Positions 50,556 through 59,597 of a stretch of DNA of 64,000 bases are shown piece by piece. Under the pieces are notes generated by a model. It searched no databases and was not told the origin of the DNA. It saw nothing but the letters and a program-made list of their open reading frames with translations. A program made the translations under genes and the position numbers. The stretch spans positions 1 through 64,000 of the forward strand of contig QCBH01000008.1 of NCBI GenBank assembly GCA_003281685.1. The letters are read 5' to 3'. Numbering within the stretch: position 1 is the stretch's first letter; every line of letters begins with the position of its first letter. This stretch comes from Prochlorococcus sp. AG-347-E23 (GTDB taxonomy: Bacteria; Cyanobacteriota; Cyanobacteriia; PCC-6307; Cyanobiaceae).

Positions 50556-51665
50556 ATGAAAACTTATGAGAAAGTTTTAGAAACAGTAGAACTTGCTTTA
50601 GCTAAAGGTGAATATCATTATTGTATTGAATTTCTTTTGCCATTAATCGAATCATTTCCTTTGTCAAGTAAAGAGGGAGTAAATTTAAGAACAATTTTAA
50701 TTACTGCTCTTTGTGGAGTTAATAAAAAGGAAGAGGCTAAAAGATTTTGTAAAGAACTTCTAAAATCCTACGATAATAAGACAAGAGAAAATGCAAAATA
50801 TTTGATGGAAGTTATAGATTCTCCTGACATTAAAAAGCCAGAAAATTGGAACGTTCAGTTTGAAAACGACCCATCACTAAATAAAAAATCTCTTAACACA
50901 CTGCGCAAAAAAAAAGAGGTTTTGCAGAAAAAAAAATTTATTAATGTTACTGAGACTCCGACTGGTGAAACAAAACCGTTTCAAAAAGGCTTTTCACTTA
51001 TCATTTTTTTAATATTTTTATTATTAATTCCACTTTTAAGTGGCTGCGTTAAAGTTGAGGATACCCTAGATCTTGGTGAACTTGATTCAATAACCAATAA
51101 TTTAGTTATAGAAAGCAAATACATAAATAAATTTCCTTGGCAATTAAAATTTGAAGAGAAGATGAAAGATATTTTTCCTGACGCAGAAATTGAACAAGAC
51201 GAATCAACCTTTTCTTTGAAACATAAAAATCTGAATCTTGAAGATACAAAGCAAGTTCTTAAAATCACCCAAAATACTGCAGGGGAGTTAGCGGGAGGAT
51301 CAACAAATATAGAAATTAATACTACTCAAAAAAACTTCATTTTTTTTAAAAAATACTTTTACAGGTTAGATTTGGATCTAAGTTCAATTCAAGGTTTTGA
51401 TAATTTAGAACTCATTTTCAAAATTATTCACCCAAATAAAGCTACCCTCACAGATAAAAGTAATTCAAATTTAGAAATCACAAAAAATCTAATCATTTGG
51501 AACATAAATCAAGGACAGATAAATAGTCTTGAATTTTCTTTCTGGAGCCTCAACAAACTTTTGATTGGGATATTTATTATTTTAATCATTATGGTATTAG
51601 CTTATTTATTAAGATTCTATAGATTTAAATTAGGTACAGATTTGCCTCAACTTCCATCAAAATAA
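50556..51665 (+). CDS. DUF3153-like membrane protein with TPR-like N-terminus
   Basis: A 369-residue protein in two parts. Residues 1-90 look like short helical repeats of the TPR kind (YEKVLETVELALAKGEYHYC). After a linker comes a membrane segment (about 146-161) that ends LSGC at residue 164, a lipobox-like site, and a beta-rich outer domain like DUF3153 (SITNNLVIESKYINK). A second membrane helix lies at about 330-352. A lipobox inside the chain, not at the N-terminus, is odd: the first part would stay in the cytoplasm. It abuts priA tail to tail. Confidence 0.75.
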   Translation: MKTYEKVLETVELALAKGEYHYCIEFLLPLIESFPLSSKEGVNLRTILITALCGVNKKEEAKRFCKELLKSYDNKTRENAKYLMEVIDSPDIKKPENWNVQFENDPSLNKKSLNTLRKKKEVLQKKKFINVTETPTGETKPFQKGFSLIIFLIFLLLIPLLSGCVKVEDTLDLGELDSITNNLVIESKYINKFPWQLKFEEKMKDIFPDAEIEQDESTFSLKHKNLNLEDTKQVLKITQNTAGELAGGSTNIEINTTQKNFIFFKKYFYRLDLDLSSIQGFDNLELIFKIIHPNKATLTDKSNSNLEITKNLIIWNINQGQINSLEFSFWSLNKLLIGIFIILIIMVLAYLLRFYRFKLGTDLPQLPSK

Positions 51666-53942
51666 TTACAACTCTACTGGATTAACATCAATTGTTAAAA
51701 ATACATTTTTTGGAATAAGTTTCCATAATATTGACCTATCAGGTAAGGGGATATTTGTTCCTTCAGGACCATGTATTAATATCTGCCATCTAAATTTTTT
51801 GCCGACTTTAGCAATTAAACTAGGAGCAGGACCAATTAATTTCCAGTTCTTTTTCTCGCAAAAATTGAGTAGATATTTTGCTAATTTCATTGCAATTGAT
51901 TCAGTTAATTCATAATTTTCACCTGATAATTTAAGAAGGCAAATCGTGCAAAATGGAAATAAATTAGCATCTTTTCTCAATCTCGAGTTTTCAATTAAGA
52001 ATCTTTCATAATCTCTCTTCTTAAGATACGAAATTACCGGATGGTTAGGTTTATATGTTTGAAAAATCACTTTTCCTTTTTTTTGAGCCCTGCCCGCCCT
52101 TCCAGCTAATTGCAAAAACAATTGTAATGATTTTTCTTCTGCCGAAATATCTGGGCGATGAAGCAACCCATCTGCTGCAATAACTACTGAAAGAGTAATA
52201 TTGGGGATATCAATCCCTTTTGCCAACATTTGAGTTCCCACAAGAATATCAGCATCACCTTTAGAAAACTTTGAAAGAATATCTCTATGACCATCCTTTA
52301 CTGAGGTTGTATCTCTATCAAAGCGAAGTACTCTTAATTCAGGAAATTCTTCATTTAAAAACTCTATTACCCTTTGTGTACCAATTCCAAAAGGTTTAAA
52401 GGCAGTCGAATGACAATCTGGGCAATGATTTATCAATCTCGATTTATGATCACACCAATGGCAGCTTAACCATTTTTTCCCTTGTGAACCGAGATGCACT
52501 GATAAAGGAACGTCACAGTTGGGGCAATTTATTAAATATCCACAATTTCTACAACTTAAAAACCCACTATGCCCCCTCCTAGGGATCAAAATTATTGCCT
52601 GCTCTTTTTTTAGGCGGAGTTGAGGAAGTAATTGTAATAATTCATTGGAAAAAATTTTCATATTCCCCTTTTTGAACTCATCCCGCATATCAATAATTCT
52701 TATTTCAGGAATTTCATTGCTGGATATCCTTTGAATCATTCTTACCAATTTAAAATTCTTTTCAAAAATACACTTTTTCCAAGTCTTCATTGATGGGGTT
52801 GCACTCCCTAAAATTAACTTTGCAGAATTCCTTTTTACTATTTCAATAGCAATCTCTCTTGCGTCATAACAAGGCATAGGACTATCTTGTTTATAAGAAA
52901 CATCGTGTTCTTCATCCATTATTATTAATCCTAGATTTTTCACTGGAAGAAAAACTGCAGACCTTGTTCCTATAACTATCAAAGGTTCATTAGCATTAAT
53001 AATTTTCTTCCAAACTAAGGTTCTATGATGGGGAGAACAGTTACTATGGTATTCGTAAACGACATTATTAAATCGCTGACTAAACCTATCAATAAGTTGA
53101 GGAATTAGTCCAATTTCTGGGGCTAGTATTAAACAACTTTTTTTCTTAAGAAATTGATCTTCAGCAATTCTCATATAAACTTCTGTTTTACCTGAACCTG
53201 TCTCGCCCCACAGAAGTAAAGCATCTCCTGGTTTCATTGTTTGAAATTCTTCAAATGCAATTTTTTGCTCATTTGTAAGATTTGGTTTTTTCGTTGCAAT
53301 ATGATCATTTAAAAAGGAATTTAATTTATTATTTATATTTTTTTTTCTTTTAGATTTAACGAGATAATTTTTACTCACCATTGAGTTAATTAGAGTGTGA
53401 TTAAAACCTGACTTTATTAATTCACTTTGCCAGTCACCTTTATCAGGCAAAGTATTCATTAAAAAAAATTCTTTTTTGGTTAATCCATTTTTCTTAATAT
53501 CAAATTCTTTTTTAGTTTCAATCCATATTTGATCTTTTAAACATTTAGAAAAATTCTTATATTTACCAATCCAGCCAGGAGGAAATGCAGTTTTAAACAT
53601 TTTTAAATTACTAACCATATAAAAAGAGGCTAGGGACTCTATCCATTCTCTCCAAGGGTCATCAATTATTTTTTTCTGCAAAATACTTTCAACAAACAAA
53701 TATCTTATGCTTTTTCCTCCAGTAATATTTGCTTCGTCATTATTAATAGTCGAAAAGTATTTTTTGGAGATCACCAACCCATTCAATAATCTCCCTCTTA
53801 GTCTCACACTTACAATATCTCCAACTTCTGCCCCAAGATTATTTCCATCTAAATAGTAAAAGCTTTCATTACTAATACCTATATCAAGCAAAATTTCCAA
53901 TTTGTAGGAGATATTTAATAACTGATTACTTGCCGGCTTCAA
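51666..53942 (-). CDS. priA: Primosomal protein N' (PriA helicase)
   Basis: A 758-residue PriA, the superfamily 2 helicase that restarts stalled replication forks. The ATPase motifs are GETGSGKTEVYM (Walker A) and MDEEHD, and the zinc cluster is a set of cysteines (CRNCGYLINCPNC, CHWCDHK, HCPDC). The helicase motif VGTQMLAKGID is intact. The start at 53942 lies 22 bp from a copy of the repeated motif (53965-53979). It diverges from rpoD. Confidence 0.96.
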   Translation of the reverse strand: MKPASNQLLNISYKLEILLDIGISNESFYYLDGNNLGAEVGDIVSVRLRGRLLNGLVISKKYFSTINNDEANITGGKSIRYLFVESILQKKIIDDPWREWIESLASFYMVSNLKMFKTAFPPGWIGKYKNFSKCLKDQIWIETKKEFDIKKNGLTKKEFFLMNTLPDKGDWQSELIKSGFNHTLINSMVSKNYLVKSKRKKNINNKLNSFLNDHIATKKPNLTNEQKIAFEEFQTMKPGDALLLWGETGSGKTEVYMRIAEDQFLKKKSCLILAPEIGLIPQLIDRFSQRFNNVVYEYHSNCSPHHRTLVWKKIINANEPLIVIGTRSAVFLPVKNLGLIIMDEEHDVSYKQDSPMPCYDAREIAIEIVKRNSAKLILGSATPSMKTWKKCIFEKNFKLVRMIQRISSNEIPEIRIIDMRDEFKKGNMKIFSNELLQLLPQLRLKKEQAIILIPRRGHSGFLSCRNCGYLINCPNCDVPLSVHLGSQGKKWLSCHWCDHKSRLINHCPDCHSTAFKPFGIGTQRVIEFLNEEFPELRVLRFDRDTTSVKDGHRDILSKFSKGDADILVGTQMLAKGIDIPNITLSVVIAADGLLHRPDISAEEKSLQLFLQLAGRAGRAQKKGKVIFQTYKPNHPVISYLKKRDYERFLIENSRLRKDANLFPFCTICLLKLSGENYELTESIAMKLAKYLLNFCEKKNWKLIGPAPSLIAKVGKKFRWQILIHGPEGTNIPLPDRSILWKLIPKNVFLTIDVNPVEL

Positions 53943-53964
53943 AACTTTTTCTTAGTATTGGATT

Positions 53965-53979
53965 GTTGAACATTCCACA
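53965..53979 (-). repeat. Copy 3 of the repeated TGTGGAATGTTCAAC motif, upstream of priA
   Basis: On the minus strand this is identical over 15 bases to 7180-7194. It is in the sense orientation relative to priA, 22 bp before its start. Three such exact copies in 64 kb is far more than chance would allow. Confidence 0.6.
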
Positions 53980-54016
53980 AAGTGTTTTTTGCACATTGTA
54001 AGTATCCTGCTCTTTA

Positions 54017-54082
54017 GGGAGACATGAAGCTTTGATCATTGACTGAAAATTCAAAAAATGATCTGCCTGTCTGAGAAATCCC
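54017..54082 (+). ncRNA. Foldable RNA candidate upstream of rpoD
   Basis: GGG (54017-54019) with CCC (54080-54082), AGACA (54020-54024) with TGTCT (54068-54072) and GATCATT (54034-54040) with AATGATC (54057-54063) can stack into one interrupted hairpin. A T-rich tract follows (54088-54092). It could be a small RNA or leader element; no known family is recognised. Confidence 0.3.
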
Positions 54083-54251
54083 AAGACTTTTTACTTTAGG
54101 TAATCTATAGCACTATTTAAATTTTTCAACAATTTAGAAAACTTTTCTTATTCTCATTTTGTGAAAAAGTTTTTTAAATATTAAGGGGACTTTACTACTA
54201 AATGTTCAAATTAGCCCTAAATAAAATTTTATCTAGTTAAATTCACCGTAG

Positions 54252-54258
54252 AAAGGAG
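54252..54258 (+). promoter_or_regulatory. Strong ribosome-binding site of rpoD
   Basis: AAAGGAG lies 6 nt before the ATG at 54265. Strong Shine-Dalgarno sequences are rare in this window (csoS4B, pgeF and this one), so it supports the start beginning [10 protein letters not shown]. Confidence 0.6.
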
Positions 54259-54264
54259 TCAATT

Positions 54265-55446
54265 ATGTGTCCAATCGCAGCAGAATCAAAGAATTCCAAG
54301 CCTAGATCAAAAAAAAAGATCAATAAAGAAATTAATACAAATTTAGAAAAAGTAGTTGAAGAAGATAGTAATAAAAATATTCAAAATTTAAAGACATCTT
54401 CTGAGTTAAACGAAAGCAGTATTGAAAATAATAATGCATTTAGTGATTCTGAAGAAGAAGATAAAGGGCTTGGGAATATAAAGCTTGGGCCAAAAGGTAT
54501 CTACACTGAAGATTCAATAAGAGTTTATCTTCAAGAAATTGGAAGAATTAGACTTTTAAGACCAGATGAAGAAATTGAGCTTGCAAGAAAAATTGCTGAC
54601 TTACTCCAATTAGAAGAGCAAGCGACTCAATATGAGTCAGAAAAAGGACATTTCCCATCTGTTAGAGAATGGGCCGAGTTAATAGATATGCCTCTTTCCA
54701 AATTTAGAAGAAGACTTCTCTTAGGGAGGAGAGCAAAAGAAAAAATGGTTCAATCAAATTTAAGATTAGTTGTTTCCATAGCTAAAAAATATATGAATAG
54801 AGGTTTATCATTTCAAGATTTAATTCAAGAAGGAAGTTTGGGTCTAATTAGGGCAGCAGAAAAATTTGACCATGAAAAAGGTTATAAGTTTTCTACATAT
54901 GCAACTTGGTGGATTCGCCAAGCCATTACAAGAGCAATTGCGGATCAAAGTAGAACAATTAGACTGCCAGTTCACTTATACGAGACAATATCCAGAATTA
55001 AAAAAACCACAAAAGTTCTTAGCCAAGAATTTGGAAGGAAACCTAGTGAAGAAGAAATCGCTGAAAGTATGGAAATGACAATTGAAAAATTAAGATTTAT
55101 TGCTAAAAGTGCGCAACTTCCTATTTCTTTAGAAACTCCAATAGGGAAGGAAGAAGACTCAAGACTCGGAGACTTTATAGAGGCTGATATAGAAAATCCA
55201 GAGCAAGATGTTTCTAAAACTTTATTAAGAGAAGATTTGGAAGGAGTATTAGCAACTCTTAGTCCAAGAGAAAGAGATGTTCTCAGATTGAGATATGGAA
55301 TTGATGATGGAAGAATGAAAACTCTTGAAGAAATTGGCCAGATTTTTGATGTGACGAGAGAAAGAATTAGACAAATAGAGGCAAAAGCCCTAAGAAAACT
55401 TAGACATCCAAATCGAAATGGGGTTTTAAAAGAATATATAAAATAA
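54265..55446 (+). CDS. rpoD: Principal RNA polymerase sigma factor
   Basis: A 393-residue group 1 sigma-70 (SigA). After ~70 disordered acidic residues come region 1.2 ([21 protein letters not shown]), region 2 ([36 protein letters not shown]) and region 4 with [21 protein letters not shown]. It directs housekeeping transcription. The short N-terminus fits cyanobacteria. hemC follows after 97 bp. Confidence 0.95.
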   Translation: MCPIAAESKNSKPRSKKKINKEINTNLEKVVEEDSNKNIQNLKTSSELNESSIENNNAFSDSEEEDKGLGNIKLGPKGIYTEDSIRVYLQEIGRIRLLRPDEEIELARKIADLLQLEEQATQYESEKGHFPSVREWAELIDMPLSKFRRRLLLGRRAKEKMVQSNLRLVVSIAKKYMNRGLSFQDLIQEGSLGLIRAAEKFDHEKGYKFSTYATWWIRQAITRAIADQSRTIRLPVHLYETISRIKKTTKVLSQEFGRKPSEEEIAESMEMTIEKLRFIAKSAQLPISLETPIGKEEDSRLGDFIEADIENPEQDVSKTLLREDLEGVLATLSPRERDVLRLRYGIDDGRMKTLEEIGQIFDVTRERIRQIEAKALRKLRHPNRNGVLKEYIK

Positions 55447-55543
55447 AAAAAGTTAAGTATAGTATTTAGCTTTAAAAACTTGCAAAAGAATAGCTTAAGA
55501 TAGATTCGACTTTATTTTTAATTCAAACTCAAAATAATATTTA

Positions 55544-56494
55544 ATGACTAATTTTAAGCTGAAAATAGCTAGTAGAAGAAGTAAACTAGCAATGGTTCAA
55601 ACTTTATGGGTTAAAGATCAATTAGAACGGAATATTCCCAATTTAGAGGTATCCATAGAAGCTATGGCAACTCAAGGTGACAAAATCCTTGATGTAGCCT
55701 TAGCAAAAATAGGCGACAAAGGCTTATTTACAAAAGAACTTGAAGCGCAAATGCTTGTAGGACATGCAGATATAGCAGTCCATTCTCTAAAAGATTTACC
55801 AACCAATTTACCTAATGGCCTTAAATTAGGATGTATTACAAAAAGGGAGGATCCTGCGGATGCTTTAGTAGTAAACAAAAAAAATGACTGTTATAAATTA
55901 GAAAACTTACCTGAGGGTTCGATTGTGGGAACAAGTTCTCTAAGAAGACTTGCACAATTAAGAAATAAGTACCCACATCTTGTTTTTAAAGATATTAGGG
56001 GAAATGTTATTACAAGAATTGAAAAATTAGATGCAGGTGAATTTGATTGCATAATTCTCGCTGCCGCTGGTTTAAAGAGATTAGGCTTTGAAAAAAGAAT
56101 TCACCAGATTATTCCAGATGAAATTTCTCTTCATGCTGTTGGTCAAGGAGCACTGGGTATTGAATGTAAATCTGATGATAAAAAGGTTTTAGAAATTATA
56201 AATGTGTTGGAAGATAAACCTACTAGTCAAAGATGTTTAGCAGAGAGGGCTTTTCTCAGAGAGCTTGAAGGGGGATGCCAAGTTCCAATAGGTGTAAATA
56301 GTAAAATACAAAATGAACAACTTTGCCTTACTGGTATGGTTGCCTCTCTTGATGGAGAAAGGCTTATAAAAGATCAAGTTTTTGGCAATATTAATGATCC
56401 CGAACAAGTAGGCAAAGAACTCGCTAAAAAACTCAAGCTCCAAGGGGCCGGCAAAATACTCAGCGAAATATTCGAAAAATATAGAGAAAACTAA
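55544..56494 (+). CDS. hemC: Porphobilinogen deaminase
   Basis: A 316-residue PBG deaminase joining four porphobilinogens to hydroxymethylbilane. Catalytic blocks: [15 protein letters not shown], the substrate-binding [22 protein letters not shown], and the Cys for the dipyrromethane cofactor in [11 protein letters not shown]. It starts ATG 55544 and converges with ppa2 with 6 bp between the stops. Confidence 0.97.
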   Translation: MTNFKLKIASRRSKLAMVQTLWVKDQLERNIPNLEVSIEAMATQGDKILDVALAKIGDKGLFTKELEAQMLVGHADIAVHSLKDLPTNLPNGLKLGCITKREDPADALVVNKKNDCYKLENLPEGSIVGTSSLRRLAQLRNKYPHLVFKDIRGNVITRIEKLDAGEFDCIILAAAGLKRLGFEKRIHQIIPDEISLHAVGQGALGIECKSDDKKVLEIINVLEDKPTSQRCLAERAFLRELEGGCQVPIGVNSKIQNEQLCLTGMVASLDGERLIKDQVFGNINDPEQVGKELAKKLKLQGAGKILSEIFEKYREN

Positions 56495-56500
56495 AATTAG

Positions 56501-57088
56501 CTAATTTACCAATTTAGGATCAATTTCTTTTTTATATCTATCTTCACAATCTTTAATTACTTGAACAGCTTCTTCTATCCCAAAAAAACCATTTACAGTA
56601 CATGTTCCTGGTTTTTTTAGATCTTTATAATGTTCCCAATAATACTTTGTTTCTTTTAGCCAATGCTCCCCAAGGTCTTCAAAACTTGAGATATGATCCA
56701 TTCTTTTATCATCTGCAAGAACTGCTATTACCTTATCATCAACCTCTCCGCCATCATCAAATTTCATCACCCCAATAATCCTAGCCTCGACAATAGATCC
56801 AGGTATTAACGGCTCAGTTACTCCAACAATTTCTATATCAAGCGGATCTCCATCTTCATCCCAAGTCCTTGGTATACATCCGTAAGCGAATGGATAAGCA
56901 AGTGAAGAATAACCCACCCTGTCAAGTTTAAGATGACCCGTTTCTGTAATTAATTCATATTTATTTATTGTATTTGAATTCAATTCAACGATAGTGTTAA
57001 CTATTGAATTTGAGCTATCAGTGAAAGCACTTAGTATGTGTAATAGATTGGGTGTAACCCTACTTGGGGGTTGATTAAGATTTGCCAT
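56501..57088 (-). CDS. ppa2: Family I inorganic pyrophosphatase, intact paralogue
   Basis: A 195-residue second pyrophosphatase, starting MANLNQPPSRV at ATG 57088 (a TTG at 57091 would add one residue). All active-site positions I can align are kept: KYEL, DRVGYSSLAYPFAYG, the DGDPLD metal motif, VDDKVIAV, and HYKDLKKPG with Tyr and Lys. So it is the probable working enzyme, while the copy at 41208 has changed two of these. The sequence type differs from the cyanobacterial copy and resembles other bacterial groups. Confidence 0.9.
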   Translation of the reverse strand: MANLNQPPSRVTPNLLHILSAFTDSSNSIVNTIVELNSNTINKYELITETGHLKLDRVGYSSLAYPFAYGCIPRTWDEDGDPLDIEIVGVTEPLIPGSIVEARIIGVMKFDDGGEVDDKVIAVLADDKRMDHISSFEDLGEHWLKETKYYWEHYKDLKKPGTCTVNGFFGIEEAVQVIKDCEDRYKKEIDPKLVN

Positions 57089-57151
57089 CAAAAAATTAAT
57101 TTTGTTTATCTTACATCCTCAACCCTGAACAAATTCTTTAAAAGTTATTTT

Positions 57152-58657
57152 TCAGCAAAAATCATCTATTTTAGACCGTAAATGATTAATAAAATAATTT
57201 GGCGATAGTTCTTCATTTGTGACAGCTCTTACCAACTCCATAGAGTTAACTGATCTGCCGTATTTGTGTATATTATTTTTTAACCAAAAGATGATCTTTT
57301 GATATTCACCATTTTCAATTACATTATCAATCAAACCAATATCTTTCTCCATTTGACTAGATATTTGTGCACTTATAAGATGTCCTAACAAATATGAGGG
57401 GAAATATCCAAACGCTCCTTCACTCCAATGAACATCTTGAAGACAACCTTCTGAATCATTAGATGGTTTTATTCCTAACAGTTCAGCATATCTTTTATTC
57501 CATTCCGCTGGTATTTCTTCAACAGGTAAACCTCCCTCAATTAAATCTATTTCAAGTTCGGTTCTGATCAGAATGTGTAAACCATAGGTCAATTCATCTG
57601 CTTCAACCCTATTTAATCCTGCTTCCAAATGATTAATAGATTTCCAGAGTTCAAAATGATTATTTAATGTACATCCAGCTGAAATAAATTTTTTAAAAAA
57701 TCTTTTCGAAAAAGATTTGGATTTAACTATTCTATTTTCCCAAAATAAAGACTGACTTTCATGTATACCCATAGAAGTTGCTTGGCCTAAAGGCCAAGCG
57801 AACCATTGATGACTTTGAGAAGGCAGACCTTGCTCATAAATTGAATGCCCCCACTCATGCGCAGTTGCTAAAAAACTTGATAATGGTTCACCTAAAACGA
57901 TTCTTGTAGTGATCCTATAATCATTAGGCCCTAAAGTAATCGAGAAGGGATGGGGAGATTTACCAACAACAACTAGATCTTTATTTCTCCCGAACTCATC
58001 AAGTAATTTAGAACATAAAATCTGTTGAGATTCTGGAGTTAAATCCCAATTACATTTTTTTGACTTGGTAATTCCTTTAATCAATTCTGGGAGAATATCT
58101 TTCAAAGGCTGAAACATTTTATTCAACCACTTTAAAGTTATTTCAGGCTCAAAGGGTTGGGCTAAAGTCTCCCAGGGTGAATATTTATCTGATATTTGTT
58201 TCGCCTCTTCAATCCGTAATTTAACTAGTTCTTTAAAAAATGGAAGAAAAACTTTAAAATCTGATTTTTTCTTAGCTTCTTGCCAACTTTCATATCCTTT
58301 AGATTTTGCCTTTGCTAAAGACTCTACTAATTTAGGATCTAAATTTTTTGCTCTATTAAATTCCTTTATTAAAAGATTAACGTTTCTTTCTTTTCCTTTA
58401 ATAAAGAGTTGATTATTGGAATTTTGTTCAGTATTTAATAATTCATTTTTAGCGGATTGTATTAAATTAAAAAATTCTTCAGAAGAATTTCTCCTATGCA
58501 AGATTTTTGCAATGTAGGTAAGTTGTTCAGCCCTCCAAGAAGCTCCTTTCTTGGGCATCCCAGTATTCTGATCCCAATAAAGTGTATTTTGGATTGAACC
58601 TAATATTTGAGTTTCTTTAAGATAAGCGCCCAGCTTATTCCATTGAATTTCGGCCAA
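57152..58657 (-). CDS. M32-family metallocarboxypeptidase (carboxypeptidase Taq type)
   Basis: A 501-residue metalloprotease. The zinc motif HExxH is in FLATAHEWGHSIYEQGLPS, with the third ligand in GIHESQSLFWEN. It starts QWNKLGAYLKETQILGSI and ends DVHWSEGAFGYFPSYLLGHL, both characteristic of the M32 family. It removes C-terminal residues in the cytoplasm. It diverges from yjbQ with 108 bp between. Confidence 0.94.
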   Translation of the reverse strand: MAEIQWNKLGAYLKETQILGSIQNTLYWDQNTGMPKKGASWRAEQLTYIAKILHRRNSSEEFFNLIQSAKNELLNTEQNSNNQLFIKGKERNVNLLIKEFNRAKNLDPKLVESLAKAKSKGYESWQEAKKKSDFKVFLPFFKELVKLRIEEAKQISDKYSPWETLAQPFEPEITLKWLNKMFQPLKDILPELIKGITKSKKCNWDLTPESQQILCSKLLDEFGRNKDLVVVGKSPHPFSITLGPNDYRITTRIVLGEPLSSFLATAHEWGHSIYEQGLPSQSHQWFAWPLGQATSMGIHESQSLFWENRIVKSKSFSKRFFKKFISAGCTLNNHFELWKSINHLEAGLNRVEADELTYGLHILIRTELEIDLIEGGLPVEEIPAEWNKRYAELLGIKPSNDSEGCLQDVHWSEGAFGYFPSYLLGHLISAQISSQMEKDIGLIDNVIENGEYQKIIFWLKNNIHKYGRSVNSMELVRAVTNEELSPNYFINHLRSKIDDFC

Positions 58658-58765
58658 AAATTTATATATAAATTAAATTTATTTTAAGACAAAAATTTTG
58701 ATGTTTGCATTAAACATACATTGTTTATCCATAATAGAATACTAATTAATTGAGTTTTTATTTAT

Positions 58766-59221
58766 ATGGAACAAATATTTTCAAAATTAGTATTTATAAC
58801 TAATGGTGAGGGTTTTATTGATATAACAAATGATTTGAATTCATTTATTGAAAAAAATAATTTTCATTCAGGAATTTTTAATTTAACTTCACTTCATACC
58901 AGTTGCAGCTTAACTATAAATGAGAATGCTGATCCAAACGTACTAAGAGACTTAAAAAAATATATGCAATCTATAGTTCCATATAATTCCTACTTAACTT
59001 TATCAAAAAATAGAGAAGAAATTTCTTATAAACATTATCAAGAAGGAGCTGACGATATGCCAGCTCATATTAAAACATCTTTAACAAACACTTCTTTATC
59101 TTTAAGTTTTCAGGACAGCAATATTATGCTTGGCACATGGCAAGCAGTGTATTTATGGGAACATAGATTTGATCAAAAAGAGAGGGTTTTAAATGTACAT
59201 ATAATTGGTGAGAAAAGATAA
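58766..59221 (+). CDS. YjbQ-family (UPF0047) protein
   Basis: A 151-residue YjbQ/UPF0047 protein. The signature is LHTSCSLTINENAD and DDMPAHIKTSLT, ending in WQAVYLWEHR. Family members have thiamin phosphate synthase-like activity in vitro and unclear biological roles. It is followed by pcd after 43 bp, which may be co-transcribed. Confidence 0.9.
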   Translation: MEQIFSKLVFITNGEGFIDITNDLNSFIEKNNFHSGIFNLTSLHTSCSLTINENADPNVLRDLKKYMQSIVPYNSYLTLSKNREEISYKHYQEGADDMPAHIKTSLTNTSLSLSFQDSNIMLGTWQAVYLWEHRFDQKERVLNVHIIGEKR

Positions 59222-59264
59222 AGTATTTATAATGTAATTAATAAGAACTTATAGTAATCATTTA

Positions 59265-59555
59265 ATGAAACCTTACCTTTTGCAAGATGAAGAATTAAAG
59301 GAATTAATTGTCAAAATACCCGGCTGGGAAATTAACAAAGAACAAATCCAGAGAGAATTTAAATTTTTTGATTTTATTGAAGCCTTCTCATTTATGACTA
59401 AAATCGCTTTAATCTGCGAAAAATATAACCATCATCCTAATTGGGAAAACGTTTATTCAAAAGTAATAATTAGGTTAAGTACACATGATTTGGGGGGCAT
59501 AACAAATCTGGATCAAACATTAGCTTCAGAAATAAATAAAGTTTTCGATCAATAA
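59265..59555 (+). CDS. Pterin-4a-carbinolamine dehydratase (canonical)
   Basis: A 96-residue PCD that dehydrates 4a-hydroxytetrahydrobiopterin. The catalytic motif is present: KYNHHPNWENVYSKV, then IRLSTHDLGGIT. This contrasts with the carboxysome-linked acRAF at 1-199 which lacks the histidines. No phenylalanine hydroxylase is in this window, so its pterin partner is unclear. Confidence 0.92.
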   Translation: MKPYLLQDEELKELIVKIPGWEINKEQIQREFKFFDFIEAFSFMTKIALICEKYNHHPNWENVYSKVIIRLSTHDLGGITNLDQTLASEINKVFDQ

Positions 59556-59597
59556 AAATTACAAATTTAAATTCATTCATTATAAAAATTCGTCAAA

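Larger units (their letters stand above)
53943..54264. other. priA/rpoD divergent intergenic region (322 bp)
   Basis: The longest gene-free stretch in the right half. It holds a copy of the 15-base motif (53965-53979, minus), a partial AATGTTCAA (54201-54209), a foldable stretch at 54017-54082 and a strong Shine-Dalgarno for rpoD. No coding frame is credible. Two promoters, one per direction, are expected; I cannot place them with confidence. Confidence 0.7.

Noticed and set aside
53943..54264. 6S RNA or SRP RNA in the priA/rpoD spacer
   Set aside because: The foldable part is only about 66 nt and lacks the long bubble of 6S and the GGAAGGAAGCA-type signature of SRP RNA.
54866..55078. Alternative-frame open frame within rpoD
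   Set aside because: It is a frame overlap of a strongly conserved gene, with no protein-like composition.
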